NCBI RefSeq assembly: GCF_034651555.1 | Contig: NZ_JAYEEQ010000004.1 | Coordinates: 62,001-126,000 of the forward strand | DNA: 64,000 bases | Reading direction: 5' to 3' | From: Aurantibrevibacter litoralis | GTDB taxonomy: Bacteria > Bacteroidota > Bacteroidia > Flavobacteriales > Flavobacteriaceae | Shown here: piece after piece, positions 17,481 through 26,538 of the stretch | How positions within the stretch are numbered: the first letter of the stretch is position 1 | How the letters are laid out: each line of letters begins with the position of its first letter | Translations under genes and position numbers: made by a program | Notes under the pieces: generated by a model | What the model was told of the DNA's origin: nothing | Databases searched by the model: none | The model's input: only the letters and a program-made list of their open reading frames with translations

Positions 17481-17529
17481 TTTTTTTTATTTTTCCTGAC
17501 GGCAATGCCACCTAACCTCAAAAAAGACA

Positions 17530-18801
17530 TTATAAATCGTATTGCTTTATTTTTCGATACAGGGTGCGCTCAGAAATACCTAATTCGTCTGCGGCAGCTT
17601 TTCGTTTTCCTCTATTGCGTTCCAGCGATTTTCTGATGAGTTCTAATTCCTTATCGTGTAAAGATAAGGTTTCTTCTTCTTGTATTTCTTCTGCAAAATG
17701 ATACTTGTCTGTTTGCGTTACAGCAACGGTTTGCTTATCCGCTTTTGGTTCTGGAAGTTGAAAAACATTAACAGAAGCCTGTTCTTCTTCAACAAAAGCA
17801 TCTTCTTCGTCATCGCCGTAAATTTTGCGAATCAAATTTTCGTTTTCCTTTTGCACTTTTCCGGAATCATTGTTCTTTAGCAATTCTAAGGTCAATTTCT
17901 TTAAATCGTTTAAATCCCCTTTCATGTCAAAAAGTACTTTGTACAGTATTTCTCTTTCGTTGCTAAAATCACTATCTCGCTTTTCTTGTGCTATTACTGC
18001 CGGCAAATGCGATGCTACCGCATGAGGCAAATAACTTTGTAAGGTGGTTGCTGTGATAGCCCTTTCTTCTTCTAACACCGATATTTGTTCTGCAATGTTG
18101 CGAAGCTGCCGAATATTGCCCGGCCAACGGTATTTTGTTAGGTGGTGCACTGCTTCGTCACTTAAACGGATCGTCGGCATTTTGTATTTCTGACCAAAAT
18201 CGGCCGCAAATTTGCGAAATAACAGATGAATGTCTTCTTTGCGTTCCCGTAGTGGAGGTATCAGTATTTCAACAGTACTTAAACGATAATAAAGATCTTC
18301 CCTAAATTTTTCTTTTTTTATAGCTTCAAACATATTAATATTCGTTGCAGCCACAATCCGCACATTCGTCTTTTGCACTTGAGAGGAACCTACTTTAAGA
18401 AATTCGCCGTTTTCCAAAACTCGCAACAACCGAACTTGCGTGGTAAGGGGCAGTTCGCCCACTTCGTCTAAGAAAATAGTACCGCCATCGGCTACTTCAA
18501 AGTAACCGCTTCGCGTAGCGGTAGCGCCTGTAAAAGAACCCTTTTCGTGCCCAAAAAGCTCACTGTCTATGGTGCCTTCGGGGATAGCACCACAGTTTAC
18601 CGCGATGTACTTACCGTGTTTACGATGCGATAGGGAATGTATAATTTTGGGAATGGCTTCTTTGCCAACGCCACTTTCTCCGGTAACCAATACCGAAATG
18701 TCTGTGGGTGCTACTTGCATGGCCTTTTCTATGGCACGGTTAAGTTTAGGATCGTTCCCAATGATTTCAAAGCGTTGCTTAATGGATTGAATGCTTTCCA
18801 T
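17530..18801 (-). CDS. Sigma-54-dependent transcriptional activator (no receiver domain)
   Basis: A 423-residue bacterial enhancer-binding protein. The AAA+ domain begins near residue 12 with Walker A GESGVGKE (41-48), sigma-54 contact loop GSFTGA (88-93) and Walker B IFLDE (109-113). A Fis-type helix-turn-helix closes the protein (NRGKRKAAADELGISERTLYRK). There is no N-terminal receiver, GAF or PAS domain, so activity must be set by level, partner or the linker (about residues 250-375, acidic). The contact loop is GSFTGA instead of the usual GAFTGA. It lies 82 bases after miaB and 49 bases before lptE, in the same direction. Confidence 0.9.
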   Translation of the reverse strand: MESIQSIKQRFEIIGNDPKLNRAIEKAMQVAPTDISVLVTGESGVGKEAIPKIIHSLSHRKHGKYIAVNCGAIPEGTIDSELFGHEKGSFTGATATRSGYFEVADGGTIFLDEVGELPLTTQVRLLRVLENGEFLKVGSSQVQKTNVRIVAATNINMFEAIKKEKFREDLYYRLSTVEILIPPLRERKEDIHLLFRKFAADFGQKYKMPTIRLSDEAVHHLTKYRWPGNIRQLRNIAEQISVLEEERAITATTLQSYLPHAVASHLPAVIAQEKRDSDFSNEREILYKVLFDMKGDLNDLKKLTLELLKNNDSGKVQKENENLIRKIYGDDEEDAFVEEEQASVNVFQLPEPKADKQTVAVTQTDKYHFAEEIQEEETLSLHDKELELIRKSLERNRGKRKAAADELGISERTLYRKIKQYDL

Positions 18802-18883
18802 GTGGTATTAAAGTCTTTTTCTTTTAAATGTACCCTACTAAAACGCAATATATAGTGTGTTTTTCGGTACTACAGTTTTAATT

Positions 18884-20329
18884 TCAATTATTGTTTGATA
18901 GGCCTTCTGCATGTCCCAATAAGGTAGCGGAGGTACAATCGGTAATAGTAACCATCACGAAATCTCCGAGCGCATAGTTTTCTTTGGGAAAAACGACGAC
19001 CATGTTTTGCGAATTGCGACCCATCCAATGGGTATCGGACTTTTTAGAGGTTCCTTCCACGAGAACCTCTTCCGTTTTGCCCAAATGCTGTTGGGTTCTA
19101 AAATGGCAATGTGTGCGTTGTAGTGCAATTATTTCTGCCAATCTCCGCTGCTTTGTTTCGTTTGGTATGTCGTCTGTCAATTTTCTGGCCGCCATCGTTC
19201 CGGGACGTTCAGAATAGGCAAACATAAAGCCATAGTCATACTTTACATATTCCATTAGAGACAAGGTGTCTTTGTGGTCTTTTTCTGTTTCCGTTGGAAA
19301 ACCGGTGATCATGTCATGAGAAATGCCACAATCCAGGATCATCGTTCTTATAGCGTCTATCAGAGCCATGTATTCCGCTCTTGTGTGCAACCGATTCATC
19401 GCCTTTAAAATACGATCACTACCACTTTGCACGGGGAGGTGAATGTTATTGCAAATATTCGGATACTTGGCCATGGTTTTAATGACTTCTAGGGTGAAAT
19501 CTTGTGGATTTGAAGTAGAAAATCGGATTCTCATCTTGGGTTGTGCTTTGGCAACCATTTCCAGCAATTGAGAAAAATTAACCGCTGTAGCCTGCTGCAT
19601 TGGTGAGACTTTGGCAAAATCTTTTTTTAATCCCCCACCAAACCACAGATAACTATCTACGTTTTGTCCCAATAGCGTAATTTCTTTGTAGCCTTTGTTC
19701 CATAAATCATTTACCTCATCGAGTATGGAAAAGGGATCCCGACTGCGCTCCCTACCTCTGGTAAAAGGCACTACACAAAAGGTACACATATTATCACAAC
19801 CCCGAGTTATGGAAACAAAAGCAGTAACCCCGTTAGAATTGAGTCGAACCGGTGCCACATCGGCATAGGTCTCTTCACGAGACAGCAGTACATTGATGGC
19901 GTTATGGCCTTCATCAACCTCCTCGATAAGATTGGGCAGGTCTTTATAGGCGTCAGGACCTACAATCATATCCACTATTTTTTCTTCTACCAGCAATTGA
20001 TCCTTCAAGCGCTCCGCCATACAGCCCAGTACCCCAACTTTCAGTTGAGGTTTGTGTTTTTTTACGGCACTAAATTTTTCAAGTCGTTTGCGTATGGTGA
20101 GTTCTGCCTTTTCCCGAATAGAACATGTATTAACCAAAACAAGATCGGCTTCCTCTAAAATTTGTGTTGTATTAAATCCTTCGTTCGCCAAAATAGAGGC
20201 TACTATTTCGCTATCCGAAAAATTCATTTGACACCCATAACTCTCAATATAAAGTTTACGGGTGTTTTTGTTGTTTTTAGCAATCTCCAGCGCAGTGCCT
20301 TGTTTGGCTTCGTCTATTATCTTTTCCAT
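18884..20329 (-). CDS. miaB: tRNA-2-methylthio-N6-isopentenyladenosine synthase MiaB
   Basis: A 481-residue methylthiotransferase that adds the ms2 group to i6A37 of tRNAs. The N-terminal domain binds one [4Fe-4S] cluster through C33 (YGCQMN), C69 (NTCSIR) and C103 (LGCMAE). The radical SAM cluster is bound by C178-x3-C182-x2-C185. A TRAM domain at the C-terminus binds tRNA. Length is slightly above the usual 440-480. It leads the leftward block running to secG. The 267-base gap to topA, divergently oriented, should hold its promoter. Confidence 0.95.
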   Translation of the reverse strand: MEKIIDEAKQGTALEIAKNNKNTRKLYIESYGCQMNFSDSEIVASILANEGFNTTQILEEADLVLVNTCSIREKAELTIRKRLEKFSAVKKHKPQLKVGVLGCMAERLKDQLLVEEKIVDMIVGPDAYKDLPNLIEEVDEGHNAINVLLSREETYADVAPVRLNSNGVTAFVSITRGCDNMCTFCVVPFTRGRERSRDPFSILDEVNDLWNKGYKEITLLGQNVDSYLWFGGGLKKDFAKVSPMQQATAVNFSQLLEMVAKAQPKMRIRFSTSNPQDFTLEVIKTMAKYPNICNNIHLPVQSGSDRILKAMNRLHTRAEYMALIDAIRTMILDCGISHDMITGFPTETEKDHKDTLSLMEYVKYDYGFMFAYSERPGTMAARKLTDDIPNETKQRRLAEIIALQRTHCHFRTQQHLGKTEEVLVEGTSKKSDTHWMGRNSQNMVVVFPKENYALGDFVMVTITDCTSATLLGHAEGLSNNN

Positions 20330-20596
20330 TGTAGTGTTTATGCTGCCCCGTTACGCAGAGGGCACGCAAAGATACTATTTCTGTAAGAAACGTGACAAAC
20401 TGACAGATAAAAATTTACCATTGGTTGCGTTCACTACGAAATACGTATCGGGTAGTACCCAGCCATAATTGTTGCCGAATATCAGGTTCTTGGGCACAAA
20501 AAATTAGTGATATGGTGCATGATTTTTTTTGGGAATTTGGGAGATAAATCGTAAAATTAAAAAATTGATATACTTTTGTCTCACAAAAATGGATGA

Positions 20597-23086
20597 ATGG
20601 CAAAGAATTTAGTTATCGTAGAGTCGCCTGCAAAGGCCAAGACAATAGAGAAATTTTTAGGAAAGGATTATAAGGTTGAGTCCAGTTTTGGGCACATTGC
20701 AGATTTGCCTTCAAAAGAATTAGGGGTAGATGTAGCCAACGGATTTAAGCCAAAATACATTGTAGACAAGGATAAACAGGCGTTAGTAAAAAAGCTCCGA
20801 GATTTGGCAAATAAAGCCGATACCATTTGGCTTGCCAGTGATGAGGATCGAGAAGGAGAAGCCATTTCTTGGCATTTGGCCGAAGAATTGCAGCTCGACA
20901 AGAAAAAAACAAAGCGAATTGTCTTTAATTCTATTACCAAAACAGCCATACAGAAGGCCATAGACAACCCACGCGATATTAATTATAATCTAGTCAATGC
21001 CCAACAAGCGCGTCGGGTTTTAGATCGTTTAGTGGGTTACGAACTTTCTCCGGTGCTCTGGAAAAAAATTAAACCCGGTCTTTCTGCCGGTCGGGTGCAG
21101 TCGGTTGCCGTGCGTCTTATTGTGGAACGAGAAAGAGACATTGAAGGGTTTACACCTGAAGCTTCTTTTAAGATAGCTGCTCAATTTAAAACCAAAGAAG
21201 GTACTGTTTTTACGGCAAAACTAAACAAGACATTTGCCACCAAAGAAACCGCTGCGGCCTTTTTAAAACAAAATTTAGAAGGGCAATTTTCGGTTGCCGA
21301 TTTAGATAAAAAACCGGCAAAAAAATCCCCGGCGGCTCCATTTACCACTTCTACTTTACAGCAGGAGGCGTCCCGAAAATTGTATTTTTCCGTGTCGCGC
21401 ACCATGCAAGTTGCCCAACGACTCTACGAGGCCGGACTCATAACCTATATGAGAACCGATAGTGTAAACCTGTCACAAGAAGCTTTAGATGCAGCCAAAG
21501 AAGCCATTCTTAAAAACTATGGCAAGCAGTACAGCACCGTTCGTAATTTTACTGGTAAAACGAAAGGGGCGCAAGAGGCTCATGAAGCCATAAGACCAAC
21601 AGAAATGAAAATGCAATCGCCTTCCTTGGAGCGCGACCAGGCCAAATTGTACGAACTTATTTGGAAACGCACCCTAGCTTCGCAGATGAGCGATGCCGAG
21701 TTGGAACGAACCAACGTAAAAATAAATTGTAACAAGCACACGGAAGAGTTTACAGCTAACGGAGAAGTGATAAAGTTTGACGGCTTTCTGAAAGTCTATA
21801 TGGAAGGCATGGATGACGAAGATCTTTCCGAAGAACAAGACGGAATGCTACCTGTAATGAAGGTAGGCGATCCGCTAGAAAACACCCTAATCACTGCCAC
21901 CGAACGATTTTCTAGAGCGCCCTACCGTTATTCCGAAGCCTCATTAGTGAAAAAGCTCGAAGAACTAGGTATTGGTCGTCCTTCTACCTACGCCCCTACC
22001 ATTTCTACGATACAAAACAGAGGGTATGTAGAAAAAGGAACCGTAGAAGGCGCAGAAAGGAAGTATGTGCAATTGGTGCTGCAATCCGACAAAATACAAG
22101 AAAAAAAATTAACCGAAAATGTAGGTTCCGACAAGGGCAAGATGGTACCTACTGACATCGGTATGATTGTGAACGATTTTTTAGTTACCAATTTTTCTAC
22201 CATATTAGATTATCACTTTACCGCCAAGGTAGAGGAAGATTTTGATGAAATTGCCTCTGGTGAGGAAGACTGGCAAAAAGTAATGAAAGCTTTTTATGCC
22301 GATTTTCATCCGAATGTATTAGATGTAGAAGAAAATGCAGACAGGGCTAGTGGTGAAAGAGTATTAGGCGAAGATCCAAAATCGGGCAGACAGGTTTCGG
22401 TTCGTTTAGGTAGGTTTGGGCCCATGGTGCAAATTGGCACGGTAGAGGATGAAGACAAGCCCTTGTTTGCAAGCCTCTTACCGGATCAATCCTTAAACAC
22501 CATTAGCTATGAAGAAGCCATGGAGCTTTTTAAGTTACCTAAAAAATTAGGAAGTTATAAAGGCGAGGAAATTGAAAGTAATGTGGGCCGTTTTGGGCCC
22601 TATGTACGCTATGGCAAAAAATTTGTTTCCTTAGGCAAGGATGAAAACGCTCTAGATCTCACTTTGGAAAGAGCCTTAGAACTCATTGCGGAAAAGGAAA
22701 AGGCCGACGCTCCCATTGCTGTTTACGAAGGTAAGGACGTTACAAAGGGCGTGGGTCGTTTTGGCCCCTTCATTAAATGGGATAATACCTTTATTAATGT
22801 GCCAAAAAAATACAATTATGACGCCTTGTCGGTTAAAGATATTGAAGAACTTATTGAAACAAAAAAACAAAAGGATATTGACAAGGTAGTTCAGGAATGG
22901 CCCGAAGAAGGAATTAAAATTGAAAAGGCCCGTTGGGGTAGGCATACCATTCTAAAGGGTAAACTTAAGATTGAGCTCGCAAAAGATGTTGATCCTACCA
23001 AATTACCCCTTGCTGAAGTAAAAGCGATGATAGAAAAACGAACACCCAAAAAAAAGACTAAATCCACCGCTAAGACCAAAAAGTAA
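20597..23086 (+). CDS. topA: DNA topoisomerase I
   Basis: An 829-residue type IA topoisomerase that relaxes negative supercoils. The TOPRIM domain opens with VIVESPAKAKTIEKFLG; the metal-binding DEDREGEA follows. The active-site tyrosine is Y284 in GLITYMRTDS. Instead of C4 zinc fingers, the C-terminal third has several Topo_C repeats (GRFGPYVRYG, GRFGPFIKWD, and a weaker GRFGPMVQIG), then a lysine-rich tail. A -7-like TACTTTTG lies 19 bases before the ATG without a clear -33 partner. The ureohydrolase-like gene follows after two bases. Confidence 0.96.
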   Translation: MAKNLVIVESPAKAKTIEKFLGKDYKVESSFGHIADLPSKELGVDVANGFKPKYIVDKDKQALVKKLRDLANKADTIWLASDEDREGEAISWHLAEELQLDKKKTKRIVFNSITKTAIQKAIDNPRDINYNLVNAQQARRVLDRLVGYELSPVLWKKIKPGLSAGRVQSVAVRLIVERERDIEGFTPEASFKIAAQFKTKEGTVFTAKLNKTFATKETAAAFLKQNLEGQFSVADLDKKPAKKSPAAPFTTSTLQQEASRKLYFSVSRTMQVAQRLYEAGLITYMRTDSVNLSQEALDAAKEAILKNYGKQYSTVRNFTGKTKGAQEAHEAIRPTEMKMQSPSLERDQAKLYELIWKRTLASQMSDAELERTNVKINCNKHTEEFTANGEVIKFDGFLKVYMEGMDDEDLSEEQDGMLPVMKVGDPLENTLITATERFSRAPYRYSEASLVKKLEELGIGRPSTYAPTISTIQNRGYVEKGTVEGAERKYVQLVLQSDKIQEKKLTENVGSDKGKMVPTDIGMIVNDFLVTNFSTILDYHFTAKVEEDFDEIASGEEDWQKVMKAFYADFHPNVLDVEENADRASGERVLGEDPKSGRQVSVRLGRFGPMVQIGTVEDEDKPLFASLLPDQSLNTISYEEAMELFKLPKKLGSYKGEEIESNVGRFGPYVRYGKKFVSLGKDENALDLTLERALELIAEKEKADAPIAVYEGKDVTKGVGRFGPFIKWDNTFINVPKKYNYDALSVKDIEELIETKKQKDIDKVVQEWPEEGIKIEKARWGRHTILKGKLKIELAKDVDPTKLPLAEVKAMIEKRTPKKKTKSTAKTKK

Positions 23087-23088
23087 TC

Positions 23089-24246
23089 ATGGCATTCGAT
23101 TTTTTAGTCCCTGTTGAAGATATTGTATTGGCACATTGTCAATTGCTACCCGCTCAGGCGCTAGGAAAAAATATTCATATTCATAGCAAAAATGAAGGAT
23201 TACCCGTTTTGGCCAATGCTACAGTTGCATTTATAGGTGTTCATGAATCGCGAAATGCGTTTCAAAAAAAGCCTTTACGCCTAGATATTACTCAAATACG
23301 GCTGCAACTTTACAAATTAATGCTGGGCAACTGGAATGCTACCTTGGTAGATTTGGGCGATGTTGAAGAAGGGCATACGGTGCAAGACACGTATTTCGTC
23401 GTTCAAGAAATTGTCTCCATACTATTAGAAGAAAAAGTAATCCCTATTATAATAGGAGCTACTCAAGATCTCACCTATGCCACCTACAGGGCCTTCGATG
23501 CGTTTACTAATATGGTCAATTTGGTAGCTGTAGACAGTAGGTTCGATTTTGGCGCGGAAGAGGAACTGATATCATCTAACAGTTACATGAGTAAGATTAT
23601 TACCGATAAGCCCAATAACCTATTTAACTTTTCTAACATCGGATACCAAAGTTATTTTAACGCTCAGGAAGAAATCGATTTAATGGAGCGGCTGTTTTTT
23701 GATGCCTATCGTCTCGGGGAAATTACTGCAGATATTACCTTGGTAGAACCCATCATGCGAAATGCACATATTGTAAGCTTGGACGCACGCGCCATAAGAG
23801 CCTCAGAAATAGGCCTATCGGATAATTTTTCTCCAAACGGATTCACAGGTCGTGAAATTTGCGCCATTGCCAGATATGCCGGACTAAGTGAAAAGGTTTC
23901 CGTATTCGGTATTTATGAAAGTGAAAATACAGTACAGTCCTTTCAATTAATTGCTCAAATTATATGGTATTTTATAGAAGGGATTACCTACCGTAAGGAG
24001 GAGATTCCGCATTCCGATTCCGAAGATTTTATTAAGTATACCGTTCCTACCGATCTGGAAGAACTGATTTTCTTCAAAAGCGTTCGTACCAATAGATGGT
24101 GGGTAGTAGTGCCTTCTATTTTTTCTACACATACTAAATCAAACACCGCTGCGTTATTACCATGCACTGAAAAGGATTATCTGGATGCGTGCAGCCAACA
24201 GATTCCCGAACGGTGGTTTAAGGCCTACAAGAAAGGCTTTAATTGA
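23089..24246 (+). CDS. Ureohydrolase-fold protein (formimidoylglutamase/arginase-like) lacking metal ligands
   Basis: A 385-residue arginase/agmatinase-superfamily protein, two bases after topA and 115 bases before gldK. The fold is recognisable from strand order and the spacing of the three signature regions, but these are degenerate. The GGxHS motif reads GATQD (G123-D127), DAHxD reads DSRFD (D149-D153), and the SxDxDxxDP region reads SLDARAIRA (S230-A238). Both metal-binding histidines and at least one aspartate are missing, so Mn-dependent guanidine hydrolysis looks impossible (inference). No signal peptide. It may be structural or regulatory; an unrelated reaction cannot be excluded. Confidence 0.75.
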   Translation: MAFDFLVPVEDIVLAHCQLLPAQALGKNIHIHSKNEGLPVLANATVAFIGVHESRNAFQKKPLRLDITQIRLQLYKLMLGNWNATLVDLGDVEEGHTVQDTYFVVQEIVSILLEEKVIPIIIGATQDLTYATYRAFDAFTNMVNLVAVDSRFDFGAEEELISSNSYMSKIITDKPNNLFNFSNIGYQSYFNAQEEIDLMERLFFDAYRLGEITADITLVEPIMRNAHIVSLDARAIRASEIGLSDNFSPNGFTGREICAIARYAGLSEKVSVFGIYESENTVQSFQLIAQIIWYFIEGITYRKEEIPHSDSEDFIKYTVPTDLEELIFFKSVRTNRWWVVVPSIFSTHTKSNTAALLPCTEKDYLDACSQQIPERWFKAYKKGFN

Positions 24247-24361
24247 TCGAAATATTTTAACAGTATATCGGAAATTAAACAATAATTTATTCAAAAAGCA
24301 GTTTTAGAGAATAATCATTGTGTTTGCATTTATAACCTTAATCGAAAATTTAACCTAAAGT

Positions 24362-25735
24362 ATGAAGAAGCTATTGTTATCATCTATAGCGTTTGTTTTT
24401 TTGCTCAGCAGTTGCGGGTCCAAAACAAAAGGGGAACTAGTTGGTGTCCAAGGAAAGAAGTGGTACCCGGAAAAACCATACGGTATGGTGCTTATTCCCA
24501 GGGGAGCATTTATTATGGGAAAAAGTGAGGAAGATCAGGCCAACCAACTCAATGCGCCTACCAAAACGGTTACGGTCCGTTCGTTTTATATGGACGATAC
24601 CGAAATTACGAACAGCGAATACCGACAATTTGTGGAGTGGGTTAAGGATTCCATTGCACGAACCAAGTTAGCCATTTTAGTAGACGAGTTAGGATTGAGC
24701 GCCGAAGACGATGGAATAGGTGCCTATGCCTTTAAAGATGCCGATACCGCAAAAGCAACGGTATACGAAAAGTATATGTTGGACAATTATGCGGGGCTTG
24801 GCGAAACCGGATATGAAGGAAGAGCCTTGAACAGGAAGGCAAAACTTGTATGGGATACCAGCAAATACCCGGATGAATATTATGCAGAAGTTATGGACTC
24901 TTTGTACATCCCGGAAGAGGAATCCTATAACGGGCAGCGTACCATAGATGTCACCAAATTAAAATACAAATACAGCTGGATGGATATTGAGGCTGCCGCA
25001 CGCTCCAAAACAGGAAGACGGAAAGACTTTGTGAAGCAAGAAGAAATTACGGTATATCCTGACACCACTGTGTGGATTCGCGATTTTGCCTATTCGTATA
25101 ATGAACCTATGCATAACGATTATTTCTGGCATGATGCATATAGTGAGTATCCGGTGGTAGGCGTAAATTGGGATCAGGCAAAGGCCTTTTGCAATTGGAG
25201 AACCAAATTTAAGAATGACGACCAAAAAAGCAGGGGCAAGCAATTTGTAAACCAGTTTAGATTGCCCACTGAGGCCGAATGGGAATACGCTGCCAGAGGC
25301 GGTATAGAAAGTGGTACCTATCCTTGGGGCGGGCCTTACGTGATAAGTGACACCGGTTGTTTTATGGCTAATTTTAAACCCCAACGAGGTGATTATGCAG
25401 CAGATTCTGCCCTCTATACTGTAGAAGCGAAATCTTTTGAACCAAACGATTATAACCTCTACAATATGGCGGGGAATGTATCCGAATGGACCAACTCCAG
25501 CTACGATCCGGGTTCTTACGAATACGTATCTACCATGAACCCCAATGCAGGTAGTGGCGATAATGCCCGTAAAGTGGTGCGCGGCGGCTCATGGAAAGAT
25601 GTAGCCTATTTTTTACAAGTGAGTAGCCGAGATTATGAATATAAAGATTCCGCAAGAAGTTACATCGGCTTCAGAACCGTTCAGGATTATATGGGCGAAG
25701 AAGACTCACAAAGAAATCTTAGAGTAGGCCGATAA
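24362..25735 (+). CDS. gldK: Gliding motility / type IX secretion lipoprotein GldK
   Basis: A 457-residue outer-membrane lipoprotein. The leader ends in lipobox LSSC with the lipidated cysteine at C18. The body is a formylglycine-generating-enzyme (sulfatase-modifying factor) fold, shown by GAFIMGKSEEDQ, YMDDTEITNSEYRQF, RLPTEAEWEYAARGG and the closing VVRGGSWKD...GFRTV. In the T9SS, GldK with GldN forms a periplasmic ring under the outer membrane. It opens the gldKLMN set, and a 93-base gap separates it from gldL. Confidence 0.95.
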   Translation: MKKLLLSSIAFVFLLSSCGSKTKGELVGVQGKKWYPEKPYGMVLIPRGAFIMGKSEEDQANQLNAPTKTVTVRSFYMDDTEITNSEYRQFVEWVKDSIARTKLAILVDELGLSAEDDGIGAYAFKDADTAKATVYEKYMLDNYAGLGETGYEGRALNRKAKLVWDTSKYPDEYYAEVMDSLYIPEEESYNGQRTIDVTKLKYKYSWMDIEAAARSKTGRRKDFVKQEEITVYPDTTVWIRDFAYSYNEPMHNDYFWHDAYSEYPVVGVNWDQAKAFCNWRTKFKNDDQKSRGKQFVNQFRLPTEAEWEYAARGGIESGTYPWGGPYVISDTGCFMANFKPQRGDYAADSALYTVEAKSFEPNDYNLYNMAGNVSEWTNSSYDPGSYEYVSTMNPNAGSGDNARKVVRGGSWKDVAYFLQVSSRDYEYKDSARSYIGFRTVQDYMGEEDSQRNLRVGR

Positions 25736-25760
25736 ATCCTTTTCATAAAGAACATCAAAA

Positions 25761-25806
25761 TAATCAAATCTTATAGTAATCAAATCTTTAACCAAATAGT
25801 AATCAA
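25761..25806 (+). repeat. Short direct repeats between gldK and gldL
   Basis: TAATCAAATCTT occurs exactly at 25761-25772 and 25777-25788, with a third partial copy TAATCAA at 25800-25806, just before the gldL start. The function is unknown; they could bind a regulator or affect message stability. Confidence 0.45.
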
Positions 25807-25828
25807 CATTAAATTTAAATCTAAAATT

Positions 25829-26479
25829 ATGGCACAGTCAAAATCAACAAAAAAACTTTTTAACATGGCCTATGGGCTTGGCGCATCGGTAGTAATCATT
25901 GGTGCTTTATTTAAAATTCTTCACTGGGAATTTGGTCCGTTTACCGGTGGTTTACTGCTTGCAGTAGGTCTTATCACTGAGGCTCTTATTTTTGCGGTGA
26001 GTGCCTTTGAACCTGTCGATGACGAATACGATTGGTCTTTGGTATATCCGGAATTGGCGGGTGCTGAAACTTCAAAAAAGAAGAATGAAGTAGCAGAAGC
26101 CAAAGAAGCAGAAGGCCTTCTTTCTCGGAAATTGGATGATTTATTAAAAGAAGCTAATATTGATGCCGAATTATTTAACAGTCTGGGATCTAGCATTCGT
26201 AATTTTGAAGGTGCCGCTAAAGGCATTGCACCAACGGCAGACGCCATACAACACACCAAAAAGTATTCGGAAGAGTTGTCTCATGCAGCCGCACAAATGG
26301 AATCGCTTAACAGCTTGTACAAAGTACAGTTAGAAAGTGCCAGCAGACAAGCTTCTATTAATGAAGAAGTAGTGCAAAACGCAGGAGCGCTTAAGAATCA
26401 AATGGAATCTCTTGCCACAAACCTATCTTCTTTAAATGGCGTTTACGGTGGTATGTTATCTGCAATGAGCAGAAATTAA
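25829..26479 (+). CDS. gldL: Gliding motility / T9SS motor protein GldL
   Basis: A 216-residue inner-membrane protein with two membrane helices near the N-terminus (about residues 14-32 and 39-60) and a long cytoplasmic helical tail. With GldM it forms the proton-driven rotary motor that powers gliding and type IX secretion. The acidic residue buried in helix two that is implicated in proton coupling corresponds to E51 in GLITEALIF. Only one copy is seen. Followed by gldM after a 59-base A/T-rich spacer. Confidence 0.95.
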   Translation: MAQSKSTKKLFNMAYGLGASVVIIGALFKILHWEFGPFTGGLLLAVGLITEALIFAVSAFEPVDDEYDWSLVYPELAGAETSKKKNEVAEAKEAEGLLSRKLDDLLKEANIDAELFNSLGSSIRNFEGAAKGIAPTADAIQHTKKYSEELSHAAAQMESLNSLYKVQLESASRQASINEEVVQNAGALKNQMESLATNLSSLNGVYGGMLSAMSRN

Positions 26480-26538
26480 TTAGAATGCTAATTGATCAAA
26501 CCCAAATCAAATTAATAATTAATATCTAATTACATCAC

